Assembly: GCA_934659475.1 (NCBI GenBank)
Contig: CAKUHX010000008.1
Coordinates: forward strand, 1 to 23,445
Direction of reading: 5' to 3'
Length of the DNA: 23,445 nucleotides
DNA from: an uncultured Oscillospiraceae bacterium
GTDB lineage: Bacteria > Bacillota > Clostridia > Oscillospirales > Oscillospiraceae
The notes beneath the pieces were generated by a model that searched no databases, had not been told where the DNA came from, and was given only the letters and a program-made list of their open reading frames with translations. Shown piece after piece: positions 1 to 6,730 of the stretch (within the stretch, counting starts at the first letter, position 1; each line of letters starts with the position of its first letter). A program made the position numbers and the translations under genes.

Positions 1-76
1 GACGCTTAGCTCAGCTGGCTAGAGCACCTGCTTGACGTGCAGGGGGTCAGCGGTTCAAGTCCGTTAGCGTCCACCA
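1..76 (+). tRNA. tRNA-Val (GAC anticodon), first base cut off
   Basis: The sequence folds as a full cloverleaf once one base 5' of the window is supplied. The acceptor strand GACGCT (after the missing G) pairs with AGCGTCC at 66-72. The D stem is GCTC/GAGC, the anticodon stem CCTGC/GCAGG, and the T arm AGCGG-TTCAAGT-CCGTT. The seven-base anticodon loop TTGACGT places GAC at the anticodon, which reads valine codons GUC and GUU. The terminal CCA is encoded at 74-76. A Rho-independent terminator follows directly, so this is a single tRNA or the last of a cluster. Confidence 0.95.
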
Positions 77-80
77 CTGA

Positions 81-123
81 AAGTCCTGAGCCCCAAGGGG
101 TTCAGGACTTTTCTTTTTCTTTT
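81..123 (+). terminator. Rho-independent terminator of the tRNA-Val gene
   Basis: AAGTCCTGA (81-89) pairs with TCAGGACTT (102-110), and an inner GCCCC/GGGGT extends the stem around a tiny loop. It is followed by a T-rich run, TTCTTTTTCTTTT. It starts four bases after the tRNA CCA. Confidence 0.93.
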
Positions 124-133
124 ATATCCTCGT

Positions 134-155
134 CTGTTAGCAACCTGTTAGTAAC
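134..155. repeat. Tandem 11-bp direct repeat beside a tRNA
   Basis: CTGTTAGCAAC (134-144) is followed at once by CTGTTAGTAAC (145-155), with one mismatch. Short direct repeats of this kind next to a tRNA 3' end can be arm-type integrase sites left by a past integration. No integrase gene is present here, so this is only a possibility. Otherwise the stretch 124-189 holds nothing I recognise. Confidence 0.5.
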
Positions 156-189
156 GTCGATGCTATGCATAAACGGGGAGAAAAATAAG

Positions 190-218
190 TTGTACTGCGG
201 CAGTATTTAGAGTAAAAT
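190..218 (+). promoter_or_regulatory. Sigma-A-type promoter of the DUF362 gene
   Basis: A -35 box TTGTAC (190-195) lies 17 bp from a -10 box TAAAAT (213-218). It sits between the tRNA terminator and the gene starting at 308, giving an untranslated leader of roughly 80 nt that is GC-rich from about 245. Confidence 0.65.
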
Positions 219-307
219 AGACCCATTAAGGGGTCCGACAGGGCCGAAAAGAGCGCCCCTGCTCCGCGCTGCGCGGCGGGACGGGGCGAAAAGAAGGGGT
301 GTTTACC

Positions 308-1459
308 ATGGAAAAGTCTAAGGTATATTTTACGGATTTCCGCACCCATCTGGGGGTGAGCCTGACGGCGAAGCTGCAGAAGCTGATCCGACAGGCGGGC
401 ATCGGCCAGATCGACATGGACGGCAAGTTTGTGGCCATCAAGATGCACTTCGGGGAGCTGGGCAACCTGGCGTTCCTGCGGCCCAACTACGCCAAGGCGG
501 TGGCCGACGTGGTGAAGGAGCAGGGGGGCGTGCCCTTCCTGACCGACTGCAACACCCTGTACCCCGGCAGCCGGAAGAACGCCCTGGAGCACATGGACTG
601 CGCCAATCTCAACGGCTTCAACACGGTGACCACCGGCTGCCAGATCATCATCGGCGACGGCCTGCGGGGCACAGACGACATTCTGGTGCCTGTGCCCAAC
701 GGCGAGTACTGCAAGCAGGCGTATATCGGCCGGGCGGTGATGGATGCGGACATCTTTATCTCCCTGACCCACTTCAAGGGCCACGAGCAGGCGGGCTTCG
801 GCGGCGCCATCAAGAACATCGGCATGGGCTGCGGCAGCCGGGCGGGCAAGATGCAGCAGCACAACAGCGGCCACCCCGTGGTGAATGAGAAAAAGTGCCG
901 GGGCTGCCGGCGGTGCGCCAGAGAGTGCGGCTCAAACGCCATCTCCTACCTGCCCAGGACGGACGAGCAGGGCCGGACGGTGACCAAGGCGTGGATCGAC
1001 CCCGCCCTGTGCAAGGGCTGCGGCCGGTGCATCGGCGCCTGCGCCTTCGACGCCATCAGGAACCAGAACTATAACGCCCCCCAGCTGCTGGGGCGGAAGA
1101 TGGCGGAGTATACCGCCGCCGTGTGCCACGGGCGACCCTGCTTCCACATCAGCCTGATCACCGACGTGTCCCCCAACTGCGACTGCCACGGCGAGAACGA
1201 CGCCCCCATCCTGCCCAACATCGGGATGCTGGCCTCCTTTGACCCCGTGGCCCTGGATCAGGCCTGCGTGGACCTGTGTGAGCAGGCCACACCCTTTGCC
1301 AACAGCCAGCTGGGCGAGCACCTGCGGGACCCCCACTTCCACGACCACGGCAACGTGTGGGAGAACAGCAACCCCAACGTGGCCTGGAAGGAGACCCTGG
1401 AGCACGCGGAGAAGATCGGCCTGGGCGCCCGGGAGTATGAGCTGATCGGCATGAAGTGA
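308..1459 (+). CDS. DUF362 domain protein with two 4Fe-4S clusters
   Basis: A 383-residue cytoplasmic iron-sulfur protein of the DUF362 family. The N-terminal part contains the KMHFGELGN segment, and the middle has HFKGHEQAGFGGAIKNIGMG, both typical of the family. A ferredoxin-like insert at about residues 195-255 carries two CxxCxxCxxxC motifs, in KCRGCRRCAREC and LCKGCGRCIGAC, which should bind two [4Fe-4S] clusters. The C-terminal part has a DVSPNCDCHG segment and SFDPVALDQACVDL. The family is widespread in anaerobes and is thought to move electrons, but its partner and reaction are unknown. The start is the ATG at 308, because the AGAAGGGG ribosome site at 292-299 is well spaced for it; an in-frame GTG at 299 overlaps that site. 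It is a one-gene unit with its own promoter and terminator. Confidence 0.9.
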   Translation: MEKSKVYFTDFRTHLGVSLTAKLQKLIRQAGIGQIDMDGKFVAIKMHFGELGNLAFLRPNYAKAVADVVKEQGGVPFLTDCNTLYPGSRKNALEHMDCANLNGFNTVTTGCQIIIGDGLRGTDDILVPVPNGEYCKQAYIGRAVMDADIFISLTHFKGHEQAGFGGAIKNIGMGCGSRAGKMQQHNSGHPVVNEKKCRGCRRCARECGSNAISYLPRTDEQGRTVTKAWIDPALCKGCGRCIGACAFDAIRNQNYNAPQLLGRKMAEYTAAVCHGRPCFHISLITDVSPNCDCHGENDAPILPNIGMLASFDPVALDQACVDLCEQATPFANSQLGEHLRDPHFHDHGNVWENSNPNVAWKETLEHAEKIGLGAREYELIGMK

Positions 1460-1511
1460 GCCTGAGCTTCTGCCCGTTCGGCCCCGGGGGCGGAAGAGGG
1501 AAAACAGTGGG

Positions 1512-1544
1512 GTGCTCCCGGCTCTGCCGGGGGCACTTCTTTAT
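1512..1544 (+). terminator. Rho-independent terminator after the DUF362 gene
   Basis: GTGCTCCCGGC (1512-1522) pairs with GCCGGGGGCAC (1526-1536) around a TCT loop, with one T-G wobble. TTCTTTAT follows. Confidence 0.85.
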
Positions 1545-1572
1545 GAGAGGGCAAAAGAAAACGTAAAAATTT

Positions 1573-1586
1573 GGAACATCCGTTTG
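1573..1586. promoter_or_regulatory. LexA (SOS) operator
   Basis: GGAACATCCGTTTG is close to the Firmicutes LexA consensus CGAACRNRYGTTYC: it keeps the GAAC half-site and the GTTY half at the correct spacing and departs at three positions (both ends and one central base). It overlaps the -35 box of the lexA promoter, so LexA bound here would block RNA polymerase. This is the usual negative autoregulation of lexA. Confidence 0.8.
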
Positions 1587-1612
1587 ACTTTTGGCAGAGT
1601 CTGTGGTAAAAT
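1584..1612 (+). promoter_or_regulatory. lexA promoter
   Basis: TTGACT (1584-1589) and TAAAAT (1607-1612) are spaced by 17 bp, with a TG shortly upstream of the -10 box. Transcription would begin near 1619, about 34 nt before the lexA ATG. Confidence 0.85.
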
Positions 1613-1652
1613 GGGGGCGAAAGTACCGGAGCAAGGGAAAGGAGCCTGACTT

Positions 1653-2270
1653 ATGGCCAAGCTGACCGCCAAGCAGCAGAAGATCTACGACTTCATTCTG
1701 CAATTCACCAGCGACCACGGCTACCCCCCCTCTGTGCGGGAGATCGGCGCGGCCGTGGGACTGAAGTCCCCCTCCACCGTCCACTTCCACATGAAGGGGC
1801 TGGAGGAGGCCGGGGTGATCGTCAAGGCCGAGGGCAAGACCCGGGCCATCTCGTTGCCCGGCGTGTCTACAGGGCCGGTGGCGGAGGAGATCGACGCCAG
1901 GGCTGACCGGGTGCCCGTTGTGGGCAACGTGGCCGCCGGGTCCCCCATTCTGGCCCAGGAGTGCATCGAGGACTACCTGACCTTCGACACCCAGGGGGTG
2001 GAGGGGGAGCACTTCGCCCTTCGGGTCCGGGGGGAGTCCATGCTGAACGCCGGCATCCTGCCCGACGATCTGGTGGTGGTGCACCGGCAGCAGGACGCCC
2101 GCAACGGCGAGATCGTGGTGGCCCTGTTCGAGGACGAGGCCACGGTGAAGACCCTGTGGCGGAAGGATGGCCACACCCTGCTGCTGCCGGAGAACCCGGC
2201 CTATCAGCCCATCGACGGCGACCACGCGGAGATCATCGGCAAGGTGGTGGCCGTGGTGCGGCGGTACTGA
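1653..2270 (+). CDS. lexA: LexA repressor, SOS-response regulator
   Basis: A 205-residue transcriptional repressor with self-cleaving protease activity, of standard family length. Residues 1-65 form the winged-helix DNA-binding domain; the signature YPPSVREIGAAVGLKSPSTV is at 24-43. The S24-type peptidase domain follows. The Ala95-Gly96 cleavage bond lies in VAAGSP, the catalytic serine is Ser129 in RGESM, and the catalytic lysine is Lys166 in ATVKTL. RecA filaments formed on damaged DNA stimulate self-cleavage and so release SOS genes. The ATG at 1653 is preceded by AAAGGAG at good spacing. The gene is monocistronic and has a LexA box in its own promoter. No other good LexA box was found in the window, including upstream of the phage genes. 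Confidence 0.97.
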   Translation: MAKLTAKQQKIYDFILQFTSDHGYPPSVREIGAAVGLKSPSTVHFHMKGLEEAGVIVKAEGKTRAISLPGVSTGPVAEEIDARADRVPVVGNVAAGSPILAQECIEDYLTFDTQGVEGEHFALRVRGESMLNAGILPDDLVVVHRQQDARNGEIVVALFEDEATVKTLWRKDGHTLLLPENPAYQPIDGDHAEIIGKVVAVVRRY

Positions 2271-2362
2271 CGCCGCCGCGGGCCTTCCCCCGGGGAAGGG
2301 GCACGTCCGGGGCCTGATCTGGTGAGACCGAGCCAAGCCATTGAACGAGGGAGAAAAGTTGA

Positions 2363-2400
2363 CCGCCCGCGCGGAGAAAACTCCGTGCGGGCGGTTTTTG
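2363..2400 (+). terminator. Rho-independent terminator of lexA
   Basis: A 14-bp stem, CCGCCCGCGCGGAG (2363-2376) with CTCCGTGCGGGCGG (2381-2394), closes an AAAA loop and is followed by TTTTTG. A smaller hairpin without a T-run, CCTTCCCC/GGGGAAGG at 2283-2299, lies just after the lexA stop. Confidence 0.93.
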
Positions 2401-2626
2401 TGCGGTCCCGTGTGGGGATCGCCTCTGTTTTTGGGGAGGAAAAAGGGGGAGCTTCTGCCGGGAAGGAGACGCGGGGCTTGACCGGCAGGGTGAAGAATAT
2501 GAATAATTATACATTATATGAATAAAACGAAAAAGGTGGAGCGGCATACGGCGAAAATGAAGCTCCAGACACCAAAATGCAGGAGAATGAATAGAAAAAT
2601 GTAAAAATTCGCCAAAACAGCTGAGA
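2401..2626. other. Intergenic region between convergent lexA and lysR
   Basis: No gene is supportable here. The right part (about 2500-2620) is AT-rich compared with the rest of the window. A promoter-like pair, TTGACC (2478-2483) and AATAAT (2502-2507) at 18-bp spacing, points right, but it would only drive antisense RNA into the lysR end. A 15-codon frame at about 2556 has no well-placed ribosome site. No clear terminator for lysR was seen on the minus strand. Confidence 0.5.
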
Positions 2627-3541
2627 TCACGCCGGCTCTTCCGGGACCTCGTCCAGGATGTGGTCGGCGTTTTCTCGGATGTAGGTGCACATCCCCTGGA
2701 CCAGGGGGGAGAGCGGCCTGGTCTTGGAATAGGCGAAATAGACTGTGCGGCGGAAATCCTCCTGAGGGTGGGCGATGGGCACCAACCGGACCTTGTCCGG
2801 TCTGTTTATCGGGACGGGGGGGATAACGGACAGGCCGAAGCCCAGGGCCACATACTGCAGGGCGGCGTTCAGCTCCTTGACCTCAAAGACCACATTGGGG
2901 ATCATGCCGAATTTGGCATAGACGTGATCCAGCGTGAGACGCAGACTGTTGCCCTGCTTGAGCATGACCTGGGGCTCACGGGCGAAGTCCAGAAAGTCTA
3001 CGGACTGCCGCTGGGCCAGAGGGTGCTCCGCAGGAACGGCGAGGAAGAAGTGCTGGTGACCGATGGGGACACTCTCCGCCCAGTCCGCCAGATGAAAGAC
3101 CACGCCCGCGTCCAGATCCCCGGCTTGGATCTGTCCCAAAACATCCAGGGAAGAAGCCTCGGTAAACTGGAAGAGGATCCGGTGCTCGGGATCATGACGG
3201 TAGACAGACTGGATCAGCCGGGGCACAAAGGAGTGGGACACGCTCTGGGGGTAGCCCAGGCGCACCACCCGGGGGGCATTGTCCGCCATGCTCTGGATGG
3301 CGTCGCGCCCCTCCTGCAGTACGCTGAGGCACTGGTCCACATAGGGGAGGAACTGCAGGCCGTAAGAGGTGAGCCGGACCTTCTGCTTCTCCTTTTGGAA
3401 GAGCTTGACGCCCAGCTCCTTCTCCAGCTCGTTGATGGCGTAGCTCAGGCTGGGCTGGGAGATATGGAGCTGCTCCGCCGTATGGGTGTAGTGCAGCGTG
3501 CGGGATAAAAGCTGAAAGTATCGTAGTTGCAGCAGCGTCAT
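2627..3541 (-). CDS. LysR-family transcriptional regulator
   Basis: A 304-residue LysR-type regulator of typical length. The N-terminal winged helix-turn-helix begins MTLLQLRYFQLL and contains TAEQLHISQPSLSYAINELE, the family signature. After a linker helix near residues 60-90, the rest is a periplasmic-binding-protein-like effector domain. The start is the ATG at 3541 because GGAGGGAG lies just upstream on the minus strand; the open frame extends much further upstream but that part is not LysR-like. It is transcribed away from the RraA-Ldh2-TRAP operon, the usual arrangement for a LysR protein that senses the pathway substrate and activates the divergent genes. The effector is not predictable. 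Confidence 0.93.
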   Translation of the reverse strand: MTLLQLRYFQLLSRTLHYTHTAEQLHISQPSLSYAINELEKELGVKLFQKEKQKVRLTSYGLQFLPYVDQCLSVLQEGRDAIQSMADNAPRVVRLGYPQSVSHSFVPRLIQSVYRHDPEHRILFQFTEASSLDVLGQIQAGDLDAGVVFHLADWAESVPIGHQHFFLAVPAEHPLAQRQSVDFLDFAREPQVMLKQGNSLRLTLDHVYAKFGMIPNVVFEVKELNAALQYVALGFGLSVIPPVPINRPDKVRLVPIAHPQEDFRRTVYFAYSKTRPLSPLVQGMCTYIRENADHILDEVPEEPA

Positions 3542-3634
3542 AAGCTCCCTCCGTTCAAAATGGGGCTGTTTAGAGCCGTGAAAGACACGGGCCCCGCGAT
3601 CTGTCTGCGGGGAGAAGAATGCAGGAACAAAATA

Positions 3635-3663
3635 ATGATATTTCAATGCAAAGAAAATGTCAA
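3635..3663 (-). promoter_or_regulatory. Promoter of the lysR gene
   Basis: On the minus strand a consensus -35 TTGACA (complement of 3658-3663) and a -10 TATCAT (complement of 3635-3640) are spaced by 17 bp. Transcription would start near 3628, leaving about an 85-nt leader before the ATG. The region 3542-3835 is distinctly AT-richer than the flanking genes, as expected for a regulatory region between divergent genes. Confidence 0.75.
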
Positions 3664-3717
3664 TGGGGCACGAGAAAATTATAAAGAAAACCCTATGGGA
3701 ATGATCGACAACAGGTA

Positions 3718-3747
3718 TTGGATTTTTATGGAGAAAAACGGTAGAAT
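3718..3747 (+). promoter_or_regulatory. Possible promoter of the RraA-Ldh2-TRAP operon
   Basis: TTGGAT (3718-3723) and TAGAAT (3742-3747) are 18 bp apart and point toward the operon. The -35 box is poor, which would fit an activator-dependent promoter, and the LysR protein is the natural activator. I could not assign a clear T-N11-A LysR site with confidence. A second -35-like TTGACC at 3748-3753 has no good partner. Confidence 0.35.
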
Positions 3748-3835
3748 TTGACCAAGCTAATCTGAAGCATGACGTCAGCCGAGGAAGCACAGGAACAAAA
3801 TACACACCGGGATATGGATGAAGGAGTGTAAAAAT

Positions 3836-4504
3836 ATGCAGCAGAAAGAAATTATCGAACGGTTGAAGACGATCCCCACCGGGGACCTGACCGACTCTAT
3901 GCGCCGCCTGGGCATCTCCGGCTATACAAAGGGGATCTACTGCCTGCAGGGCAAGCCCACCCCCAACATGGTGGGTCCGGCGCTGACCGTTCAGTATATT
4001 GAGAAGCAGCCCGGCCAGAAGACCGACTTTGTGGGCGGACAGTTCGCTTTTGCCCGCATGGCCACCGACGGCCAGGTCATCTTCATCGACGCCAAGGGCA
4101 CCCAGTGCTGGCTGACCGGCGGCAACGTGTGCCGCGTGGCCGAACTGGCCGGAGCCGCCGGCGTGGTGGTGGACGGCTGCCTGCGGGATAAAGAGGAGAT
4201 CGCCAGCCACAAGATGCCCGTCTACTGCAAGGGCAGCGGCACCAAGCCCTATGCCGAGGAGCTGCAGCTGGCCGCGGTGAACGTGCCCATCGACATCGAC
4301 GGCTGCCGCGTTGTCCCCGGCGACATCGTGGTGGGCGATGATGACGGCATCGTGGTCATCCCCGCTGACCGGGCCGAGGAGATCGTCTATCAGGCTGAGG
4401 ACATCGCCGACATCGAGATCAAGCTGGCCGAGGCCGTGGAGCGCCAGGCCAGCCTGGAAGAGCTGGGCGTGATCGGCGGGCGCAAGGCCGTTGTGCGCAA
4501 GTAA
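3836..4504 (+). CDS. RraA-family protein, possible 4-hydroxy-2-oxoacid aldolase/decarboxylase
   Basis: A 222-residue protein covering the whole RraA fold. It has GDLTDSM near residue 16, VGPALTVQ at 47-53, GGNVCRVAELAGAAGVVVDG at 96-114 and the conserved RD pair at 117-118 in GCLRD. It ends with a PGDIVVGDDDGIVVIP segment at 161-176. In this superfamily the GG loop and the RD pair bind metal and substrate for cleavage or decarboxylation of 4-hydroxy-4-methyl-2-oxoglutarate-like acids giving pyruvate; other members inhibit RNase E. The setting, beside a dehydrogenase and a transporter, favours an enzyme. The start is the ATG at 3836, because AAGGAG at 3821-3826 is ideally spaced; an ATG at 3818 precedes that site. 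It is the first gene of the operon and lies 16 bp before the next. The substrate is unknown. Confidence 0.88.
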   Translation: MQQKEIIERLKTIPTGDLTDSMRRLGISGYTKGIYCLQGKPTPNMVGPALTVQYIEKQPGQKTDFVGGQFAFARMATDGQVIFIDAKGTQCWLTGGNVCRVAELAGAAGVVVDGCLRDKEEIASHKMPVYCKGSGTKPYAEELQLAAVNVPIDIDGCRVVPGDIVVGDDDGIVVIPADRAEEIVYQAEDIADIEIKLAEAVERQASLEELGVIGGRKAVVRK

Positions 4505-4520
4505 GCGAGGCGGCGCGGGA

Positions 4521-5543
4521 ATGAAAACGATCGACGCGAAAAAGCTGCACGCCTTTGGCGTGGAGTTTCTGAAAGCATACGGCGCCTCTCAGGAGAACGC
4601 CGTGATCATCACCGACCACCTGGTGGACAACGACCTGAAGGGCATCGAGGCCCACGGGGCCATGCGCCTGTTCGAGTACGCCAAGTTCATGGTGGACGGC
4701 AAGCTGGACGGCACCGCCCAGCCCGTGGTCACCGAGAAGGCCCCCGGTGCCTTCCTGGTGGACGGGAACCGGGGCTTTGGCATCGTGGCCCTGAAGCGGG
4801 CCACGGAGAAGCTGATCGAGACCCTGGAGACCCAGCCCATGGCAGTGGCCGGGATCAAGGGCGTGGGCCACACCGGGCGCATCGGCGCTTACTCCGAGGC
4901 CATGGCTGCCCATGGCTGCTTTGGCTGCGTCTACGGCGGCGGCGGCCACAAGGAGCACCCCTCGGTGGCCCCCTTCGGCGGGCGCAAGGGCGTTCTGAGC
5001 ACCAACCCCACGGCCATGGCCATGCCCGGCATGGACGGCGTGGCCCTGTCTGCCGATTTTGCCACCGCCTCCTCTGCCGGCGGCAAGCTGCGGCTGGCCC
5101 TGCGCAAGGGCGTGCAGCTGCCCGAGGGGCAGATCCTGGACAAGAACGGCAACCCCTCCACCGACCCCGCGGCCTACTTTGACGGCGGCGTGATGCTGCC
5201 CTCCGCCGGGGCCAAGGGCACCGGCATGGGCATGATCAACGAGCTGCTGTGCTACGGCCTGCTGGGCGACCCCGTGGAGTTCAACTGGTTCATGACCGGC
5301 GTGAAGCTGAGCGTGCTGTGCGACAAGGCCGACTATGACCGCCGTACCAGAGAGTTCCTGGAAAAGGTCAATGCGATCCCCCCGGCGCCCGGATTCCAGT
5401 CCGTCACCTATCCCGGCCAGTTCGAGGCCCGCCGGGCCGCCCAGCGGGCGGTGAGCGGCGTGACCGTGGACGACAACATCGCCGCCAAGCTGGTGGAGAT
5501 GGCCCAGGAGAAGGCGCTGGACATCCCGGAAGAATTGCTCTAA
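4521..5543 (+). CDS. Malate/L-lactate dehydrogenase (Ldh2) family oxidoreductase
   Basis: A 340-residue cytoplasmic NAD(P)-dependent 2-hydroxyacid or imino-acid oxidoreductase of the Ldh_2 family, full length. Family marks are AHGAMR with His45 and Arg49, VGHTGRIGAYSE with His117, the NPTAMAMP segment at 162-169, and the late HTH-free C-terminal region with KGTGMGMINELLCYGLLGDP. Known members act on malate, ureidoglycolate, sulfolactate, 2,3-diketogulonate or piperideine carboxylate, so the substrate cannot be assigned. The ATG at 4521 is chosen although its ribosome site (GAGG/GCGGGA) is weak; translational coupling with the RraA gene 16 bp upstream is likely. Together the two enzymes probably oxidise or reduce and then cleave the imported acid. 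Confidence 0.9.
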   Translation: MKTIDAKKLHAFGVEFLKAYGASQENAVIITDHLVDNDLKGIEAHGAMRLFEYAKFMVDGKLDGTAQPVVTEKAPGAFLVDGNRGFGIVALKRATEKLIETLETQPMAVAGIKGVGHTGRIGAYSEAMAAHGCFGCVYGGGGHKEHPSVAPFGGRKGVLSTNPTAMAMPGMDGVALSADFATASSAGGKLRLALRKGVQLPEGQILDKNGNPSTDPAAYFDGGVMLPSAGAKGTGMGMINELLCYGLLGDPVEFNWFMTGVKLSVLCDKADYDRRTREFLEKVNAIPPAPGFQSVTYPGQFEARRAAQRAVSGVTVDDNIAAKLVEMAQEKALDIPEELL

Positions 5544-5584
5544 ACTACTCTAAGAGTGGAAGAGATATGAAAGGAGAAAGAACC

Positions 5585-6649
5585 ATGAAAAAGCTGATCT
5601 CTGCGACCCTGGCCCTTGCGATGATGCTGACCCTGTTTGCCGGCTGCGGCAAGAAGGACGAGCCGACCCAGTCCGGAGGCGCTTCCTCCTCCGGCGCCAG
5701 CACCTCTCAGACCGAGGAGGCTATGCCCACCCTGGAGGATCCCGCCAAGATCGACGCGGTCGAGTTCGTCGGCGGTCCCTCCAACGGTGGCTGGGCCATG
5801 ATCTCCGCGGCCATCGCCGACAAGGCCAACCCCTATTTTGAAGGCTTCCCCATCACTGCCACCACCGGCGGCGCCGTGGCCAACCCCGCTGTTATGGTCG
5901 CGGGGGATGCACAGATCGGCCTGACCCAGAGCCTGTTCCTGAACAAGCTGCTGGCTGGCGAGGAGCCCTATGAGGAGGCCTCTGATGACCTGCGTGCCAT
6001 CGCTTCTCTGGAGAGCACCGCCATGTACTTTATCGTGGACGCCTCCTGCCCCTACAACACGCTGGGCGAGCTGATCGAGGCCGGTTATAAGACCAAGGTG
6101 GGCGCTATGGTGGCCTCCGCTGCCTCCTCCATCGTGGGCGAGATGATCCTGCAGGAGTACGGCCTGAGCGGCATCTCCGACCTGCAGGACTCCGGCGAGG
6201 TGTATGTGGCTGATGGTTCCGCCCTGTATGACGCTTACGGCGACCGCCACTTCGACCTGCTGGTCGTGAACAAGTCCACCTCCGATGCCTCCCTGAAGGA
6301 GCTGCTGAGCAAGCGTGACTCTAAGATCCTGGGCGTCGAGGACGAGATCATCGCCTCTCTGCAGGAGAAGTACGGCTGGGGCGCGATCGCCATTCCCGGA
6401 GGCACCTATGCCGGCAACGATGCTGACGTGAACACCGTGCGCATCAAGTCCATCCTGGTGGTCCGCAAGGACGTGCCCGATTCTCTGGCTTACATCCTGG
6501 CCAAGGTCTGCTGCGAGGAGAAGCCCTATCTGGAGACCGTTCAGGCTTCTTATAAGGATTTCGCGGTGGAAGATATGGTCCAGAACACTGTGGTCGATCT
6601 GCATCCCGGCGCTCTGCGGTACTATCAGGAGGCCGGCCTGATCAAGTAA
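5585..6649 (+). CDS. TAXI-family TRAP transporter solute-binding lipoprotein
   Basis: A 354-residue extracellular substrate-binding protein. Residues 1-20 are a lipoprotein signal, with a positive start (MKKLIS), a hydrophobic core and FAGC, so Cys21 would be lipidated and anchored to the membrane outer face. A Ser/Gly/Thr-rich linker follows. The binding fold begins with VEFVGGPSNGGWAMISAAIADKA, a TAXI (TRAP-associated extracytoplasmic immunogenic) hallmark, and continues with TTGGAVANPAVMVAGDAQIGLTQ. Related proteins bind carboxylates such as glutamate or dicarboxylates. The start is the ATG at 5585 behind AAAGGAG at 5570-5576; an ATG at 5567 precedes the ribosome site. It lies 41 bp after the dehydrogenase and 81 bp before its permease gene, with a strong hairpin in the gap. 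Confidence 0.93.
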   Translation: MKKLISATLALAMMLTLFAGCGKKDEPTQSGGASSSGASTSQTEEAMPTLEDPAKIDAVEFVGGPSNGGWAMISAAIADKANPYFEGFPITATTGGAVANPAVMVAGDAQIGLTQSLFLNKLLAGEEPYEEASDDLRAIASLESTAMYFIVDASCPYNTLGELIEAGYKTKVGAMVASAASSIVGEMILQEYGLSGISDLQDSGEVYVADGSALYDAYGDRHFDLLVVNKSTSDASLKELLSKRDSKILGVEDEIIASLQEKYGWGAIAIPGGTYAGNDADVNTVRIKSILVVRKDVPDSLAYILAKVCCEEKPYLETVQASYKDFAVEDMVQNTVVDLHPGALRYYQEAGLIK

Positions 6650-6667
6650 GTTTTGACTGAGCCAAGC

Positions 6668-6702
6668 GCGGTGAGCGGAAGGCGCTGCCTTTCGCTCACT
6701 GC
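6668..6702. other. Intercistronic 16-bp hairpin between binding protein and permease
   Basis: The arms at 6668-6683 and 6687-6702 pair over 16 positions with G-T wobbles around a GCT loop; the core is GTGAGCG/CGCTCAC and AAGGC/GCCTT. No T-run follows, so it is not a classical terminator. Such hairpins after binding-protein genes usually protect the upstream mRNA from 3' decay and give more binding protein than permease. Confidence 0.75.
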
Positions 6703-6730
6703 CATATACCAGCGTGTTAAGGAGGCATAA

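Noticed and set aside
2322..2525. A 67-codon frame after lexA
   Set aside because: It runs through the lexA terminator hairpin, begins with a GTG lacking a convincing ribosome site, and has no similarity I recognise.
3542..4210. N-terminal extension of the LysR frame to about 527 residues
   Set aside because: The LysR signature begins exactly at the ATG at 3541 behind a good ribosome site; the extension is antisense to the RraA gene and covers the promoter region.
3836..4504. Calling the RraA-family protein an RNase E inhibitor
   Set aside because: The regulator role is described for proteobacterial members; the operon with a dehydrogenase and a transporter favours an enzyme.
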